DNA of 64,000 nucleotides from Bradyrhizobium retamae (GTDB taxonomy: Bacteria > Pseudomonadota > Alphaproteobacteria > Rhizobiales > Xanthobacteraceae). Where the stretch lies: the NCBI RefSeq assembly GCF_001440415.1, contig NZ_LLYA01000112.1, positions 310,001-374,000 on the forward strand. Reading direction: 5' to 3'. Below the pieces are notes generated by a model. The model was not told the DNA's origin and ran no database searches. It saw only the letters and a list, made by a program, of their open reading frames with translations. Positions 44,928 through 54,094 of the stretch are shown here, piece by piece. The position numbers and the translations under genes are program-made. Within the stretch, counting starts at the first letter, position 1, and the number at the start of each line of letters is the position of its first letter.

Positions 44928-46727
44928 TCAGGCGGGCTGGTAGCGCGTGCCGATGCCGGCCTTGCTCTGTCCGAGCCCGGGCAATTCCCAGACGCCGGCA
45001 CCGACCGGATTGATGTCGGCGGCGATATCGACGTCGATCAGATACGGCTTGTTGGCGGCGATGCCTTTGCGGATAGCCTCGCCGAGATCGCCGGCCCGAT
45101 CGACCCGCACGCCCTCGACGCCGCAGGAACGCGCCATCGCGGCGAAATCTGGATTGTAGCGCTCGCCGGTGTTGGGATCGTGGAAATCGGTCGCAAGCTC
45201 GCGGCCGCCGAGATAGCCGCGCTGCAGCCCGCGGATCGAGGCGTAGGCGTAATTGTTCCAGACCAACCAGACCACCGGCAGATTGTATTCCACTGCCGTG
45301 CCCAGCACATTGGCGTGCATGAAGAACGCGCCGTCGCCGCACACCGACACGCAGGGACGATGGGGTGCCGCGAACTTCGCGCCCATCACGCCGGCAACGC
45401 CAAAGCCCATCGGACCGAACCCCATCGAGCCGATCAGCGAATCCGGCCGCCGCGGCTTGCAGAAGCCGAGCAGCCAGTTGTGGTGCACGCCAATGTCGCT
45501 GACGAGGATCGCATCGTCAGGCAGCGCCTTGTCGATTTCGAGCGCGGCGCGCTGCGGATTGATCGGTGTGGTGTCGTCGGAGAATCCAGGGGCGACGAAC
45601 TTGTCCCACTCTTTCCGATAGCCATCGATCTGCGAGAGCCACTTCTTGCGCGCGTCCAGCTTCTTTGCGAGATCGGCGCGGCGATCGAGTTCGGCGTGAA
45701 CCTGCCGCAGGAAGGTGCGCACGTCGGCCATCAGGCCGAGCGCGACCGGATAGTTGCGACCGATCTCCTCGGGATCGATGTCGACATGGATCAGCCGCGT
45801 CGGCGGGATGGTGAAGGAATAGCCCGGGATCCATGAGCTCGAGGTGCGATCGTCGAACCGCATTCCCATTGCCAGCAGCACATCGGCCTGACGCGTCGCA
45901 TGGTTGGCCTGATAGTGCCCGGCGCGCGCGACGAGGCCCAGCGCCAGCGGATGGTTGCAGTCGATCGCGCCGAGGCCGCTGGCGGAAGCCGCGACCGGAA
46001 TCTGCAGCCGCTCGGCGAGCCGCAACAGTTCCTCCGCCGCGCCGCCATAGCGCACGCCCTGGCCGACGATGATCGCCGGCCGGTCGGCGCCGAGCAGCAT
46101 GTCGACGGCTTTCACCACGCCCTCCGGATCGGCGCCGCAGCGGCTCGATATGTTGGCATTCCATTCGATCGCATTCGGCGCTTCCTCGGCCGCCGATTCC
46201 ATGAACACGTCGAACGGCACGTCGAGCACCACGGGACCGGGCCGGCCCGTCGTCATGGTCTTCCAGGCCTGCCGCACCGCCAGCGGCACCATCTCACCGC
46301 GCGTCGGCTGGAACACCTTCTTGCAGATCGTGCGCACGGTGGAAGGAAAATCGGCCTGATGATGCCGGTACATCTCCTGGAAGGCGCCGCGGTTGAACTG
46401 GCTGGTCGGCACGTTGCCGGTCACCGCCAGGAACGGCACGGAATCGAGAAAGGCATTCGCAAGCGAGATCGGCAGGTTCGCCGAGCCGGGCCCGCAGGAG
46501 GTAAACGTCGCCGTCGGCCGGCCCGAGACGCGGTAGTAAACGTCGGCCATGAAGCCGGCGACGCTCTCGTGATGCACCGAGATCGTCTTGATATCGTGGG
46601 AGCGTTCATACAGCGCGTCGATGAACTGGATGTTGCCGTGGCCACACAGGCCGAACACCTGCGGCACCTTCTCCTGGATCAGATAGTCGACGATGACCTG
46701 GGCGCCGTTGAGCATGTTACGCGACAT
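44928..46727 (-). CDS. Thiamine-pyrophosphate-dependent enzyme (acetolactate synthase-like)
   Basis: A 599-aa TPP enzyme of the AHAS/benzoylformate-decarboxylase superfamily. The catalytic Glu54 is in VHHESVAGFMADVYYRVSG, and the cofactor motif GDGAFFMHANVLG...WNNYAYASIRG is near residues 475-510. No small regulatory subunit is adjacent and its operon partners are not isoleucine/valine genes, so a catabolic lyase or carboligase is more likely than biosynthetic IlvB. The ATG at 46727 (MSRNMLNG) has GGGAGAGAG upstream; an in-frame ATG at 46826 overlaps the regulator's leader. It is divergent from the IclR gene. Confidence 0.88.
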   Translation of the reverse strand: MSRNMLNGAQVIVDYLIQEKVPQVFGLCGHGNIQFIDALYERSHDIKTISVHHESVAGFMADVYYRVSGRPTATFTSCGPGSANLPISLANAFLDSVPFLAVTGNVPTSQFNRGAFQEMYRHHQADFPSTVRTICKKVFQPTRGEMVPLAVRQAWKTMTTGRPGPVVLDVPFDVFMESAAEEAPNAIEWNANISSRCGADPEGVVKAVDMLLGADRPAIIVGQGVRYGGAAEELLRLAERLQIPVAASASGLGAIDCNHPLALGLVARAGHYQANHATRQADVLLAMGMRFDDRTSSSWIPGYSFTIPPTRLIHVDIDPEEIGRNYPVALGLMADVRTFLRQVHAELDRRADLAKKLDARKKWLSQIDGYRKEWDKFVAPGFSDDTTPINPQRAALEIDKALPDDAILVSDIGVHHNWLLGFCKPRRPDSLIGSMGFGPMGFGVAGVMGAKFAAPHRPCVSVCGDGAFFMHANVLGTAVEYNLPVVWLVWNNYAYASIRGLQRGYLGGRELATDFHDPNTGERYNPDFAAMARSCGVEGVRVDRAGDLGEAIRKGIAANKPYLIDVDIAADINPVGAGVWELPGLGQSKAGIGTRYQPA

Positions 46728-46839
46728 CGACCACTCTCTCCCTAAGCCCAACGAATTCGCCTCCGCGTCTTTACCGCGCGCGGTCGGCTGCCTCGCAAAC
46801 CTATTTCTCATAATACTGTACGTCAATTGCTATTGTGGT

Positions 46840-47826
46840 ATGGTGCGGATCGCGCCTCTGACCGGGGTGATGCCGTTGAAGGGCAAGGGCGGCCTGCTAG
46901 ACTTCGCCTCGCCCATCTGGAGAACTGATTCTGTGAAGCCGCGCACCAAGCCGAAGACGAGCGACAAGCCTGCAGGCCCACGCAAGCTTTCGATCGCAAG
47001 GCTGATGCCATCGAGCGAGCCCAATATCGACGACGAAGCCGAGGAGCGCGCACGCGGCGGGGTGCAGTCGCTCGGGCGCGCGTTTTCGATCCTGGAAGAA
47101 GTCGCGCGCCACCGCGAAGGCATTGGATTGGCTGATCTCAGCAAGCTGGTCGGCCTGCACAATTCCACCACCTTTCATCTCGCCAAGACGCTGGTGTCGC
47201 TCGGCTATCTCAGGCAGGAGCGCGATTCCAAGCGCTACCGCGTCGGCCGGCCGCTGTTTGCGCTCGCGGCCAGCGCGCTCGACGAAATCGAGATGGTCAA
47301 TCTGGCGACGCCGATCCTGGAAGAGCTGTCGCGGGAGACTGGCGAAAGCGGCCATTTTGCCGTGCGAATGGGCGACGCGGTTGTCGTAATCGCCCGCACC
47401 AGCGGGGCCGGCGCGTTCCAATTGACCGACCGCGTCGGCGTGGTTCGACCTGCGCATTGCACCGCGCTCGGCAAGATCATGCTGGCCTCGCTCCGCCCCG
47501 ATCAGTTGAAGCGCTTTCTCGAACGCGTCGAACTGAAGCCCTCGACGAAAAAATCGATCACCGATCCCGCCGTGCTGATGCGCGAGATCGCCGAAATCCG
47601 CCGCAGCGCGATCGCCTTCGACGACGGCGAATATAACGCGGAAGTCCGCTGCGTTGCGGTGCCGGTGTATCATTTCACCGGCGAAGTGATCGGCGCACTC
47701 GGCATCTCCGGCCCGATCTGGCGCATGACCGATCAGGTGGTGCAGAGCCGCGCCAAGCTGGTGCAATCGGCCGCCAGCCGGCTGTCGATCGAATTCGGCG
47801 CGCGGGGTCTGGCGAAATCCTCCTGA
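46840..47826 (+). CDS. IclR-family transcriptional regulator
   Basis: A regulator with the IclR layout. The N-terminal winged helix-turn-helix is GIGLADLSKLVGLHNSTTFHLAKTLVSLGYLRQE. The C-terminal effector domain follows (MVNLATPILEELSRETGESGHFAVR through GALGISGPIWRM). The start is uncertain: ATG 46840 gives 328 aa with a long, Lys/Pro-rich N-tail, while ATG 46870 and GTG 46933 are alternatives, none with a good Shine-Dalgarno. It is divergent from the TPP enzyme operon, which it probably controls, and upstream of the Liv-type transporter. Confidence 0.87.
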   Translation: MVRIAPLTGVMPLKGKGGLLDFASPIWRTDSVKPRTKPKTSDKPAGPRKLSIARLMPSSEPNIDDEAEERARGGVQSLGRAFSILEEVARHREGIGLADLSKLVGLHNSTTFHLAKTLVSLGYLRQERDSKRYRVGRPLFALAASALDEIEMVNLATPILEELSRETGESGHFAVRMGDAVVVIARTSGAGAFQLTDRVGVVRPAHCTALGKIMLASLRPDQLKRFLERVELKPSTKKSITDPAVLMREIAEIRRSAIAFDDGEYNAEVRCVAVPVYHFTGEVIGALGISGPIWRMTDQVVQSRAKLVQSAASRLSIEFGARGLAKSS

Positions 47827-47893
47827 GTTCCTGACCTCACTCTTTCTGAATTGCCTCAGTGCGCGGTGCTGCGCGGCCACGACGCATTTGGCG

Positions 47894-47922
47894 TTGACAG
47901 CCGACGCCGCGTCCGGAAATAT
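47894..47922 (+). promoter_or_regulatory. Candidate promoter of the Liv-type transporter operon
   Basis: TTGACA (47894-47899) is a consensus -35. At 17 bases the -10 would be AAATAT (47917-47922), a weak match, with an A/T-rich stretch (TACAATAATAAAA) just beyond. It lies 93 bases before the binding-protein start. Confidence 0.35.
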
Positions 47923-48014
47923 CCTACAATAATAAAAGAACGTCTCTCACATTGTCGCATAAGCGGGAATCGGAGGGGAGAACGTCAAGGCGAACTCTCG
48001 GGAGGAGATCAGTC

Positions 48015-49259
48015 ATGACCCGCTTTAGCCGACGCACTCTGTTGAAGGCCGGCGCCGCTTTTGCCGGCGTATCCGCTATCGGATCTCCCGCCATCGTCCG
48101 CGCACAGGCCGCGCGGATCAAAATCGGCCATCTGGTGCCGCTGACCGGTTTCCTCGGCGCGATCGGCAGCTACGCCCAGCTAGGGGTGAAGATGGCGGCG
48201 GAAGAGATCAACGCGTCGGGCGGCATCATGGGCAAGCAGATCGACCTGATGTCGGAAGACTCGGTCAATCCCGCCACCGCCTCGACCAAGGCGCAACGCA
48301 TGATCGAGCAGGACGGCGCCGTGCTCTTGTTCGGCGAAATCTCATCCGCCTCGTCGCTGACCATCATGCAGTTCGCCGAACGCAACAAGAAGGTGTTCTT
48401 CTCGACCGGCGCGCGATCCGACGCGCTGCGCGGCAAGGATTGCAACCGCTACTCCTTCCATTGCGACATTCCCAACACGGTGATGGTCAACGCCGTCGGC
48501 ACCGCGCTCAAACAGAAGGGCATGGTGAAGGGCAAGAAGTTCGTCACGCTCACGGCGGACTACATTTTCGGCCACGACCTATTGAAGGCGGCGAAGGCCT
48601 TTTTCAGCGCCAACGACGCTACCCTGATCGGCGACGAGCTGATCGCGACCGACGTTACCGACTTCAGCCCGTATCTCCTGAAGGTGCGGCAGGCCAAGCC
48701 CGATGTCGTCTGCTGCAACCTCGCCGGCAACCAGGTCACCAATCTCGTCAAGCAATATGCCGAGTTCGGCTTTCCCTACCCGCTCGTCGGCTTCAACCTC
48801 AACACCGGCGACGCCTGGGCGATGGGCGAAGGCAATCTTTCCGGCACCTGGCCGACGGTCTGGTACCACACGCTCGACAATCCGGCGTCCAAGGCCTTCG
48901 TCGAGGCGTTCAGCAAGAAATATGGCAAACCGCCGGAGAACCATGCCTGGATCGAATACATCACGCTGAAAATGATCGCGCAGGCGATCACCGAGACCAA
49001 GTCGACCGAGAGCGACGCGCTGATCGGCTATTTCGAGAAGCAAGCGCAGTTCGACATCATGAAGTCGCGCAAGGCGTATTTCCGGTCCTGGGACCATCAG
49101 CTCGTTCAGGAGGCCTATCCCTTCACGGTGAAGGCGAAGAACGAGATGAAGGACAAGTGGGACATGCTGGTGCTCGGCGAGGCCGTTCCGGCGGCCGGCG
49201 CCGACCTTGAAACGATCTACCCGACGAAGACGCAAAATCCCTGCAACATGAAGGCATAG
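48015..49259 (+). CDS. Branched-chain amino acid-type ABC transporter substrate-binding protein (LivK-like)
   Basis: A 414-aa periplasmic binding protein of the type 1 fold. The signal contains a twin-arginine motif (FSRRTLLKAGA). Mature sequence starts near AARIKIGHLVPLTG, followed by GVKMAAEEINASGGIMGKQI and TLTADYIFGHDLLKAAKAFF. Rhizobial paralogues bind amides, aromatic acids or amino acids, so the ligand is not given. GGAGGA precedes the ATG at 48015; an ATG at 47952 adds 21 residues. It is the first gene of the operon, separated from the permease by a terminator-like hairpin. Confidence 0.92.
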   Translation: MTRFSRRTLLKAGAAFAGVSAIGSPAIVRAQAARIKIGHLVPLTGFLGAIGSYAQLGVKMAAEEINASGGIMGKQIDLMSEDSVNPATASTKAQRMIEQDGAVLLFGEISSASSLTIMQFAERNKKVFFSTGARSDALRGKDCNRYSFHCDIPNTVMVNAVGTALKQKGMVKGKKFVTLTADYIFGHDLLKAAKAFFSANDATLIGDELIATDVTDFSPYLLKVRQAKPDVVCCNLAGNQVTNLVKQYAEFGFPYPLVGFNLNTGDAWAMGEGNLSGTWPTVWYHTLDNPASKAFVEAFSKKYGKPPENHAWIEYITLKMIAQAITETKSTESDALIGYFEKQAQFDIMKSRKAYFRSWDHQLVQEAYPFTVKAKNEMKDKWDMLVLGEAVPAAGADLETIYPTKTQNPCNMKA

Positions 49260-49296
49260 AATCCCGAATTCGGGCGTCGGGCACACTGGCGTTAAC

Positions 49297-49332
49297 GGCG
49301 CCGGCACGGATCGGCCGGCGCCGCCTCTTTTT
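49297..49332 (+). terminator. Hairpin with T-run between binding-protein and permease genes
   Basis: GGCGCCGGC (49297-49305) pairs perfectly with GCCGGCGCC (49314-49322), followed by GCCTCTTTTT. As an intra-operon terminator or RNA stabiliser it would keep binding-protein transcripts in excess over transporter subunits. Confidence 0.82.
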
Positions 49333-49361
49333 CAAAATGCGTTTAGAGTCGCGGATCGCAG

Positions 49362-50237
49362 ATGCAGTTTGGATTTCTGCTTGAACAGGTGGTGAATGGC
49401 CTGGTGCTCGGAGGCTATTACCTCCTGATTGCACTTGGGCTGTCGCTGATCTTCAGCGTCGGCGGTATCGTCAATCTCGCCCATGGCGCGTTCTATGCGC
49501 TCGGCGCCTACATTTCCGTCGAGATCACGAAGTATCTCGGCTTCGGCTCGGCGGTGGTGCTGTCGCCGGTCGCCGTGGCGCTGCTCGGCATTCTCTTCGA
49601 GCGCTTCATCCTGCGAAGGTTCTACGACGCCGATCCGATCCTGAGCCTTTTGGTGACGTTCGCCCTCGCCATGGTGACCGAGCAGGCGATCCGCATCATC
49701 TGGGGCGCGCCGCCGATATCGGCCGCGATCCCGCAGGCGCTTCGCGGCTCGGTGTTCCTCGGCGATTTCCTGTTCTCGCGCTATCGCTTGCTCATCCTCG
49801 CCGTCGTCGCTGCAGTCCTGCTCGGTGTTTGGCTCTTGCTGCACAAGACGTCGTTCGGCCGCGTGGTGCGCGCCGGCATCCAGCGGCCGGACATGGTCGC
49901 CGCACTCGGCATTCGCCTGCAGCCCTACATGACCGCGATCGTCATGCTGGGCGTCGGCATGGCCGCGCTCGGCGGCGCGTTCTTTGCACCGATCACGATC
50001 GTGCATCCGGCGATGGGCGCCGAGATCATCACGGTTGCCTTTGTCGTCGTCGTGATCGGCGGCCTCGGCAGCTTTTGGGGCGTGGTGATATCAGCTCTTC
50101 TGGTCGGTGTCGTCAGAGGCATCACCATCCACTTTGCGCCGGCTGCCGGTGAAGCCTCGATCTATGTGCTGATGTTCCTGGTGCTCATGGTGCGGCCGCG
50201 CGGGCTGCTCGGCGAACGTATCGAGAAATTCGAATGA
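49362..50237 (+). CDS. Branched-chain amino acid-type ABC transporter permease (LivH-like)
   Basis: A 291-aa inner-membrane permease with about eight helices. LivH features include GLSLIFSVGGIVNLAHGAFYALGAYIS near residue 28 and the EAA-like loop FGRVVRAGIQRPDMVAALGI near 165. GGLGSFWGVVISALLVGVVRGI is near the C-terminus. Its last four bases (ATGA) overlap the start of the fused LivMGF gene, so the two are translationally coupled. The ligand is set by the upstream binding protein. Confidence 0.93.
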   Translation: MQFGFLLEQVVNGLVLGGYYLLIALGLSLIFSVGGIVNLAHGAFYALGAYISVEITKYLGFGSAVVLSPVAVALLGILFERFILRRFYDADPILSLLVTFALAMVTEQAIRIIWGAPPISAAIPQALRGSVFLGDFLFSRYRLLILAVVAAVLLGVWLLLHKTSFGRVVRAGIQRPDMVAALGIRLQPYMTAIVMLGVGMAALGGAFFAPITIVHPAMGAEIITVAFVVVVIGGLGSFWGVVISALLVGVVRGITIHFAPAAGEASIYVLMFLVLMVRPRGLLGERIEKFE

Positions 50238-52768
50238 TGACGCCTGGCGCCAAATTTCGCCCGCTGCTGCTGGCCGCGCTTGCCATCATCGTGCTGCCGT
50301 TCGGCCTCTATCTGCTCGGGCTCTCGCTCAACACCGGCACCATGGTGGTGGCGCTCGCCATAGCCGCGATAGGGCTCAACCTTTGCATCGGCTACACCGG
50401 CCTCGTCTCCTTCGGCCACGGCGCCTGGTTCGGCATCGGCGCCTATGCGGCCGGGCTGATCCAGCGCAACTGGTTCAACAACGACATCTTCCTGCCGCTG
50501 CTGCTCGCGGCAATCGTCGTCGCCGTCATCGCGACCTTCGTCGGCTTCGTCATTTTGCGCCGGCGCGGCGTCTATTTCTCGCTGCTGACGCTGGCGCTGT
50601 CGGCGCTGACCTACACCATCGCTTTTCGCTGGACCGCGGTAACCGGCGGCGAGGACGGTCTCGGCGGCCTGAAGCGCGGTAGCTATGGCCCGTTTGGCCT
50701 CGATAACGCGCTCAATTATTACATCGTCGTCTCCGTGCTCTGCCTCGGCGTGCTTTATCTCCTGCTGCGCCTGGTCCGCTCTCCGTTCGGCCATGTGCTG
50801 ATGGCGATCCGCGAGAACCAGTTGCGCGCCACGTTCCAGGGCTATCCGGTCGAGCGCTACAAGCTCGGCGTCTTCGTGATCTCGGCGGTCGTGACCGGCT
50901 TTGCCGGCGGGCTGGTTGGATTCCAGAACTATCTCGTCTCCGCCGAAGCGGTCTCCGTGCCGTTCTCCGGCGAACTGCTCGCCATCGTCGTGATCGGCGG
51001 CATGCGCAGCATGCTCGGGCCGGCGATTGGCGCGCTGTTCTTCATCCTGTTCCGCGAGTTGTTTTCAATCTGGACGCCGAACTGGCTGCTCTGGTTCGGT
51101 CTCGTCTTCATCGCCTTCGTGCTGTATTCGCCGGGCGGCCTCGTCGGCATCTGGGCGACACTCGCAAAGCGCTGGTGGCCGCCGCCGGAAGAATCCGCCG
51201 CCATGAGCAGGCGCAAAATCTACCAAGGCCTGCCTTTGCCGGCTTTCCTGCGGCCGAGAGCGCTCGAGGGTATTGTGCTCGACGTGCAAGGCGTCTCAAA
51301 GAGCTTTGGCGGCATCCGCGCGGTGACCAATGCGAGCCTCACGGTCGGCGCGGGCGAAATTCACGCCTTGATCGGGCCGAATGGCGCGGGAAAAACCACG
51401 CTGTTCAATCTGGTCTCCGGCCTCTATCCGACCGACAGCGGCATTATCAGGCTGAACGGCCGCGAGATCCAGGGCGTGCCGCCGGAGGCGATCTGCCATC
51501 AGGGGCTGGCGCGCTCGTTCCAGATCACCAACCTGTTCAAGGGCCTTTCGATCTACGAAATCCTCCGCCTGTCGCTGCAGGCGCAGAGCCCCGGCCGTTT
51601 CGACCTGTGGCGCGACATCGACCACTACAGGGACATCCACGCCGAGACCGCGGAGCTGATCAAGTTCCTCGGCCTCGAAGGCATCGAGACAATCGAAGGC
51701 GGCGAACTGTCCTATGGCGGGCAGCGGCTGGTCGATCTCGGCATCGCGCTCGGCTCCAAACCGCAGGTGCTGCTGCTGGATGAACCGCTCGCCGGGCTTG
51801 CCGCCGCCGAGCGCGAGCGCGTCTCGAACCTCGTGAAGAACATCGCCGCCAACATTCCGGTCCTGATCGTCGAGCACGACATCGATCGCGTGCTCGGCTT
51901 CTCCCGCACCGTCACCGTGATGAACCAGGGCGAGGTGCTGATGACCGGCACGCCCGAGGCCGTGCGCGCCGACCGCAAGGTGCAGGAAATCTATACCGGC
52001 ACCGGCGTTCCCGAGGTCGAGCACATCGCGAGCGAGCAGGCCCGCGAGAGCGCAGCGCAGATCCTGCGCTTCGAGCGCGTCAACACGTTTTACGGCAAGA
52101 GCCATATCCTGCACGACGCCACCCTCGATGTGCGCGAAGGTGAAATCGTTGCGCTGCTCGGCCGCAACGGCGCCGGCAAGTCGACGCTCTTGAAGACGCT
52201 CGCGGGCCTGGTGCCGCTGTCATCGGGCACGATTGAGTATGCCGGCATGGACATCTCCCGCCTGCCTGCGCCCGAGATCGCGCGCGCCGGCATCGGCTAT
52301 GTGCCGCAGGGCCGCGGCCTGTTCGCCGGGATGACGGTGCGGGAAAATCTCTCCCTCGGGCGTCTCGCGCGCAAGACCGACGGCAGCAACGGAGTGGTGT
52401 GGGACGAAGCGCAGATCCTCAAATACCTCCCGCGCCTGCGCGAGCGCATGGACGTCGCGGCCGATTATCTTTCCGGCGGCGAGCAGCAGATGGTGGCGGT
52501 GGCGCGCGCAATGTCGGGCAATGTCAAGCTCCTGCTGCTCGACGAGCCCTTCGAGGGTCTGGCACCGGCCGTGATCCTCGAACTGTTCAAGGTGTTCGAC
52601 CGGCTGCGGCAACACATCTCCATCGTGATCGTCGAGCACAATCTCGACCTAGTGCTGGCGCTCGCCGACCGCGTCTTCGCGCTGGAACGCGGCGCAGTGT
52701 TCCATCAAGGACCGGCGCAACCGCTGCTGACGGATCTCGAATATCGCAAGAAGATTTTGTGGCTGTAA
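50234..52768 (+). CDS. Fused LivM permease-LivG ATPase-LivF ATPase of a branched-chain amino acid-type ABC transporter
   Basis: An 844-aa three-part fusion. Residues 1 to about 310 are a LivM permease (IGYTGLVSFGHGAWFGIGAYAAG, AIRENQLRATFQGYPVERYKL). A linker leads to a LivG-type ATPase (about 350-595; Walker A GPNGAGKTT at 381-389, signature LSYGGQ, LLLDEP). A LivF-type ATPase closes the protein (about 608-840; Walker A GRNGAGKST at 643-651, signature YLSGGEQQ, LLLDEP). Normally these are three proteins. All motifs are intact, so one chain should supply one transmembrane half and both nucleotide-binding domains. It starts within the livH-like stop. Confidence 0.93.
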   Translation: MMTPGAKFRPLLLAALAIIVLPFGLYLLGLSLNTGTMVVALAIAAIGLNLCIGYTGLVSFGHGAWFGIGAYAAGLIQRNWFNNDIFLPLLLAAIVVAVIATFVGFVILRRRGVYFSLLTLALSALTYTIAFRWTAVTGGEDGLGGLKRGSYGPFGLDNALNYYIVVSVLCLGVLYLLLRLVRSPFGHVLMAIRENQLRATFQGYPVERYKLGVFVISAVVTGFAGGLVGFQNYLVSAEAVSVPFSGELLAIVVIGGMRSMLGPAIGALFFILFRELFSIWTPNWLLWFGLVFIAFVLYSPGGLVGIWATLAKRWWPPPEESAAMSRRKIYQGLPLPAFLRPRALEGIVLDVQGVSKSFGGIRAVTNASLTVGAGEIHALIGPNGAGKTTLFNLVSGLYPTDSGIIRLNGREIQGVPPEAICHQGLARSFQITNLFKGLSIYEILRLSLQAQSPGRFDLWRDIDHYRDIHAETAELIKFLGLEGIETIEGGELSYGGQRLVDLGIALGSKPQVLLLDEPLAGLAAAERERVSNLVKNIAANIPVLIVEHDIDRVLGFSRTVTVMNQGEVLMTGTPEAVRADRKVQEIYTGTGVPEVEHIASEQARESAAQILRFERVNTFYGKSHILHDATLDVREGEIVALLGRNGAGKSTLLKTLAGLVPLSSGTIEYAGMDISRLPAPEIARAGIGYVPQGRGLFAGMTVRENLSLGRLARKTDGSNGVVWDEAQILKYLPRLRERMDVAADYLSGGEQQMVAVARAMSGNVKLLLLDEPFEGLAPAVILELFKVFDRLRQHISIVIVEHNLDLVLALADRVFALERGAVFHQGPAQPLLTDLEYRKKILWL

Positions 52769-52781
52769 CACTCACCACGCC

Positions 52782-52849
52782 ATTGCGAGCGCAGCGAAGC
52801 AATCCATTTCTACGCTTGCGGCACTATGGATTGCTTCGTCGCTTCGCTC
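52782..52849. repeat. Palindromic repeat (ATTGCGAGCGCAGCGAAGCAATCCA type)
   Basis: Left arm 52782-52806 and right arm 52827-52849 are inverted copies around TTGCTTCG, with a short loop. It occupies the convergent gap between the transporter fusion and the hydroxymethylbilane synthase-like gene and resembles a dispersed Bradyrhizobium repeat. Confidence 0.8.
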
Positions 52850-52869
52850 CATCCGGGGAACGCGTCCAC

Positions 52870-53871
52870 TCACGAAAGTAGGGAATCTTCCTGCGGCCGC
52901 GTGCGCGCGATAATCTCTGCCGCACCCTTGTCGAGCAGATCGAGGCCGACAGCACGGCCGAGCTCGCGGGGCCGGTCCACCGCGCCGGTCCGCGACACCT
53001 CGATAAAGCGGTCGCCGGCTTCATCCAGCACGGCGGCCGTCAGCGTCATCTCATTATTCGCCAACGTCGCATGGCCGGCAATCGGCGAATTGCAGTGGCC
53101 GTTTAAGACCCACAGCACTTCGCGCTCGGCCTCGGCGCAGAGGCGCGACGAGGCGTCCTCGATTTTGGCAAGCCGGCCGCGCGTGACCCAGTCCTTCTCG
53201 ACGCATTCCACCGCGACGATGCCCTGCCCTACCGCGGGCAGCATTTCCCGGGCCGAAAAGTCATGCACGATGCGCGACGCCATTCCGATGCGCTCGAGCC
53301 CTGACCTTGCCATCACCAGCGCATCCGCCGGTCCCACCTCGCCGCCATCGGGAAGCCGCTGCTTGTCGCCGCGGTCGAGTTTTGCGACGCGGGTGTCGGC
53401 CGCGCCGCGGAAGTGAATGACGGTGGCCTCGGGAAACAGCCGGCGCAGATAGGCGGCGCGGCGCACCGCATTGGTGCCGATCTTGAAACCCTTACCCTTC
53501 GATGCGCGAAACGCATCCAGCGAAAGGCCCGGACGCAGCACCAGCGCGTCGTTAGCTGGATCGCGCGGCAGGGTCGCCGCGATGATCAGGCCAGGGGTCT
53601 CCTCATTGCCGGGAACGTCCTTGAGCGAATGCATCGCCGCCTGCAATTCTCCGCCGCGCATCGCCTCGCGAATTTCGGCGACGAAGGCGCCGCCCTTGCC
53701 GCCATGGCGCAGCAGCTTGCTGGTCTGGTCCTGATCGCCGCGGGTTTCGAACTTGACGATCTCGACATAGAGCGCCGGATCGGCCGCGCGCAGCAGCTGC
53801 GCAATTCCTTCTGTCTGCGCCAGCGCCATCGCGCTCTTGCGCGTGCCGATCTTCAAGGTTTGTCCTGACAC
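52870..53871 (-). CDS. hemC: Divergent hydroxymethylbilane synthase (porphobilinogen deaminase)
   Basis: A 333-aa HMBS-fold protein polymerising four porphobilinogens into hydroxymethylbilane for heme. The N-terminus KIGTRKSAMALAQ, catalytic Asp85 in HSLKDVP, GTNAVRR, and the dipyrromethane-cofactor Cys260 in NGHCNSPIAGHA are all present. Several positions depart from the canonical GTRGSxLALAQ/GTSSLRR forms, so it may be a paralogue beside a standard copy elsewhere. The start is GTG at 53871 with GGAGA five bases before it; no ATG lies in the right place. It is divergent from the MFS gene. Confidence 0.85.
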   Translation of the reverse strand: MSGQTLKIGTRKSAMALAQTEGIAQLLRAADPALYVEIVKFETRGDQDQTSKLLRHGGKGGAFVAEIREAMRGGELQAAMHSLKDVPGNEETPGLIIAATLPRDPANDALVLRPGLSLDAFRASKGKGFKIGTNAVRRAAYLRRLFPEATVIHFRGAADTRVAKLDRGDKQRLPDGGEVGPADALVMARSGLERIGMASRIVHDFSAREMLPAVGQGIVAVECVEKDWVTRGRLAKIEDASSRLCAEAEREVLWVLNGHCNSPIAGHATLANNEMTLTAAVLDEAGDRFIEVSRTGAVDRPRELGRAVGLDLLDKGAAEIIARTRPQEDSLLS

Positions 53872-54094
53872 AAGGTCTCCGTTCGAACGTAATCCACGGC
53901 TGTCGTCTCCAGCCGGTACGGGATAGAACAAGCGGCCGACCAGAACAATGACTTTGGCCGGCAGCGGAACGCGTTTGCCGCGTGTGTGGGCAGGGCGTGC
54001 CCATCGGCTCCGATGCTGCCGGGCTGCTATACCAAAACGCAGATTGTGCGCCGCAGCACCATGAATAGATTGCGCTCCGCAAGAGGGTTTTTCG

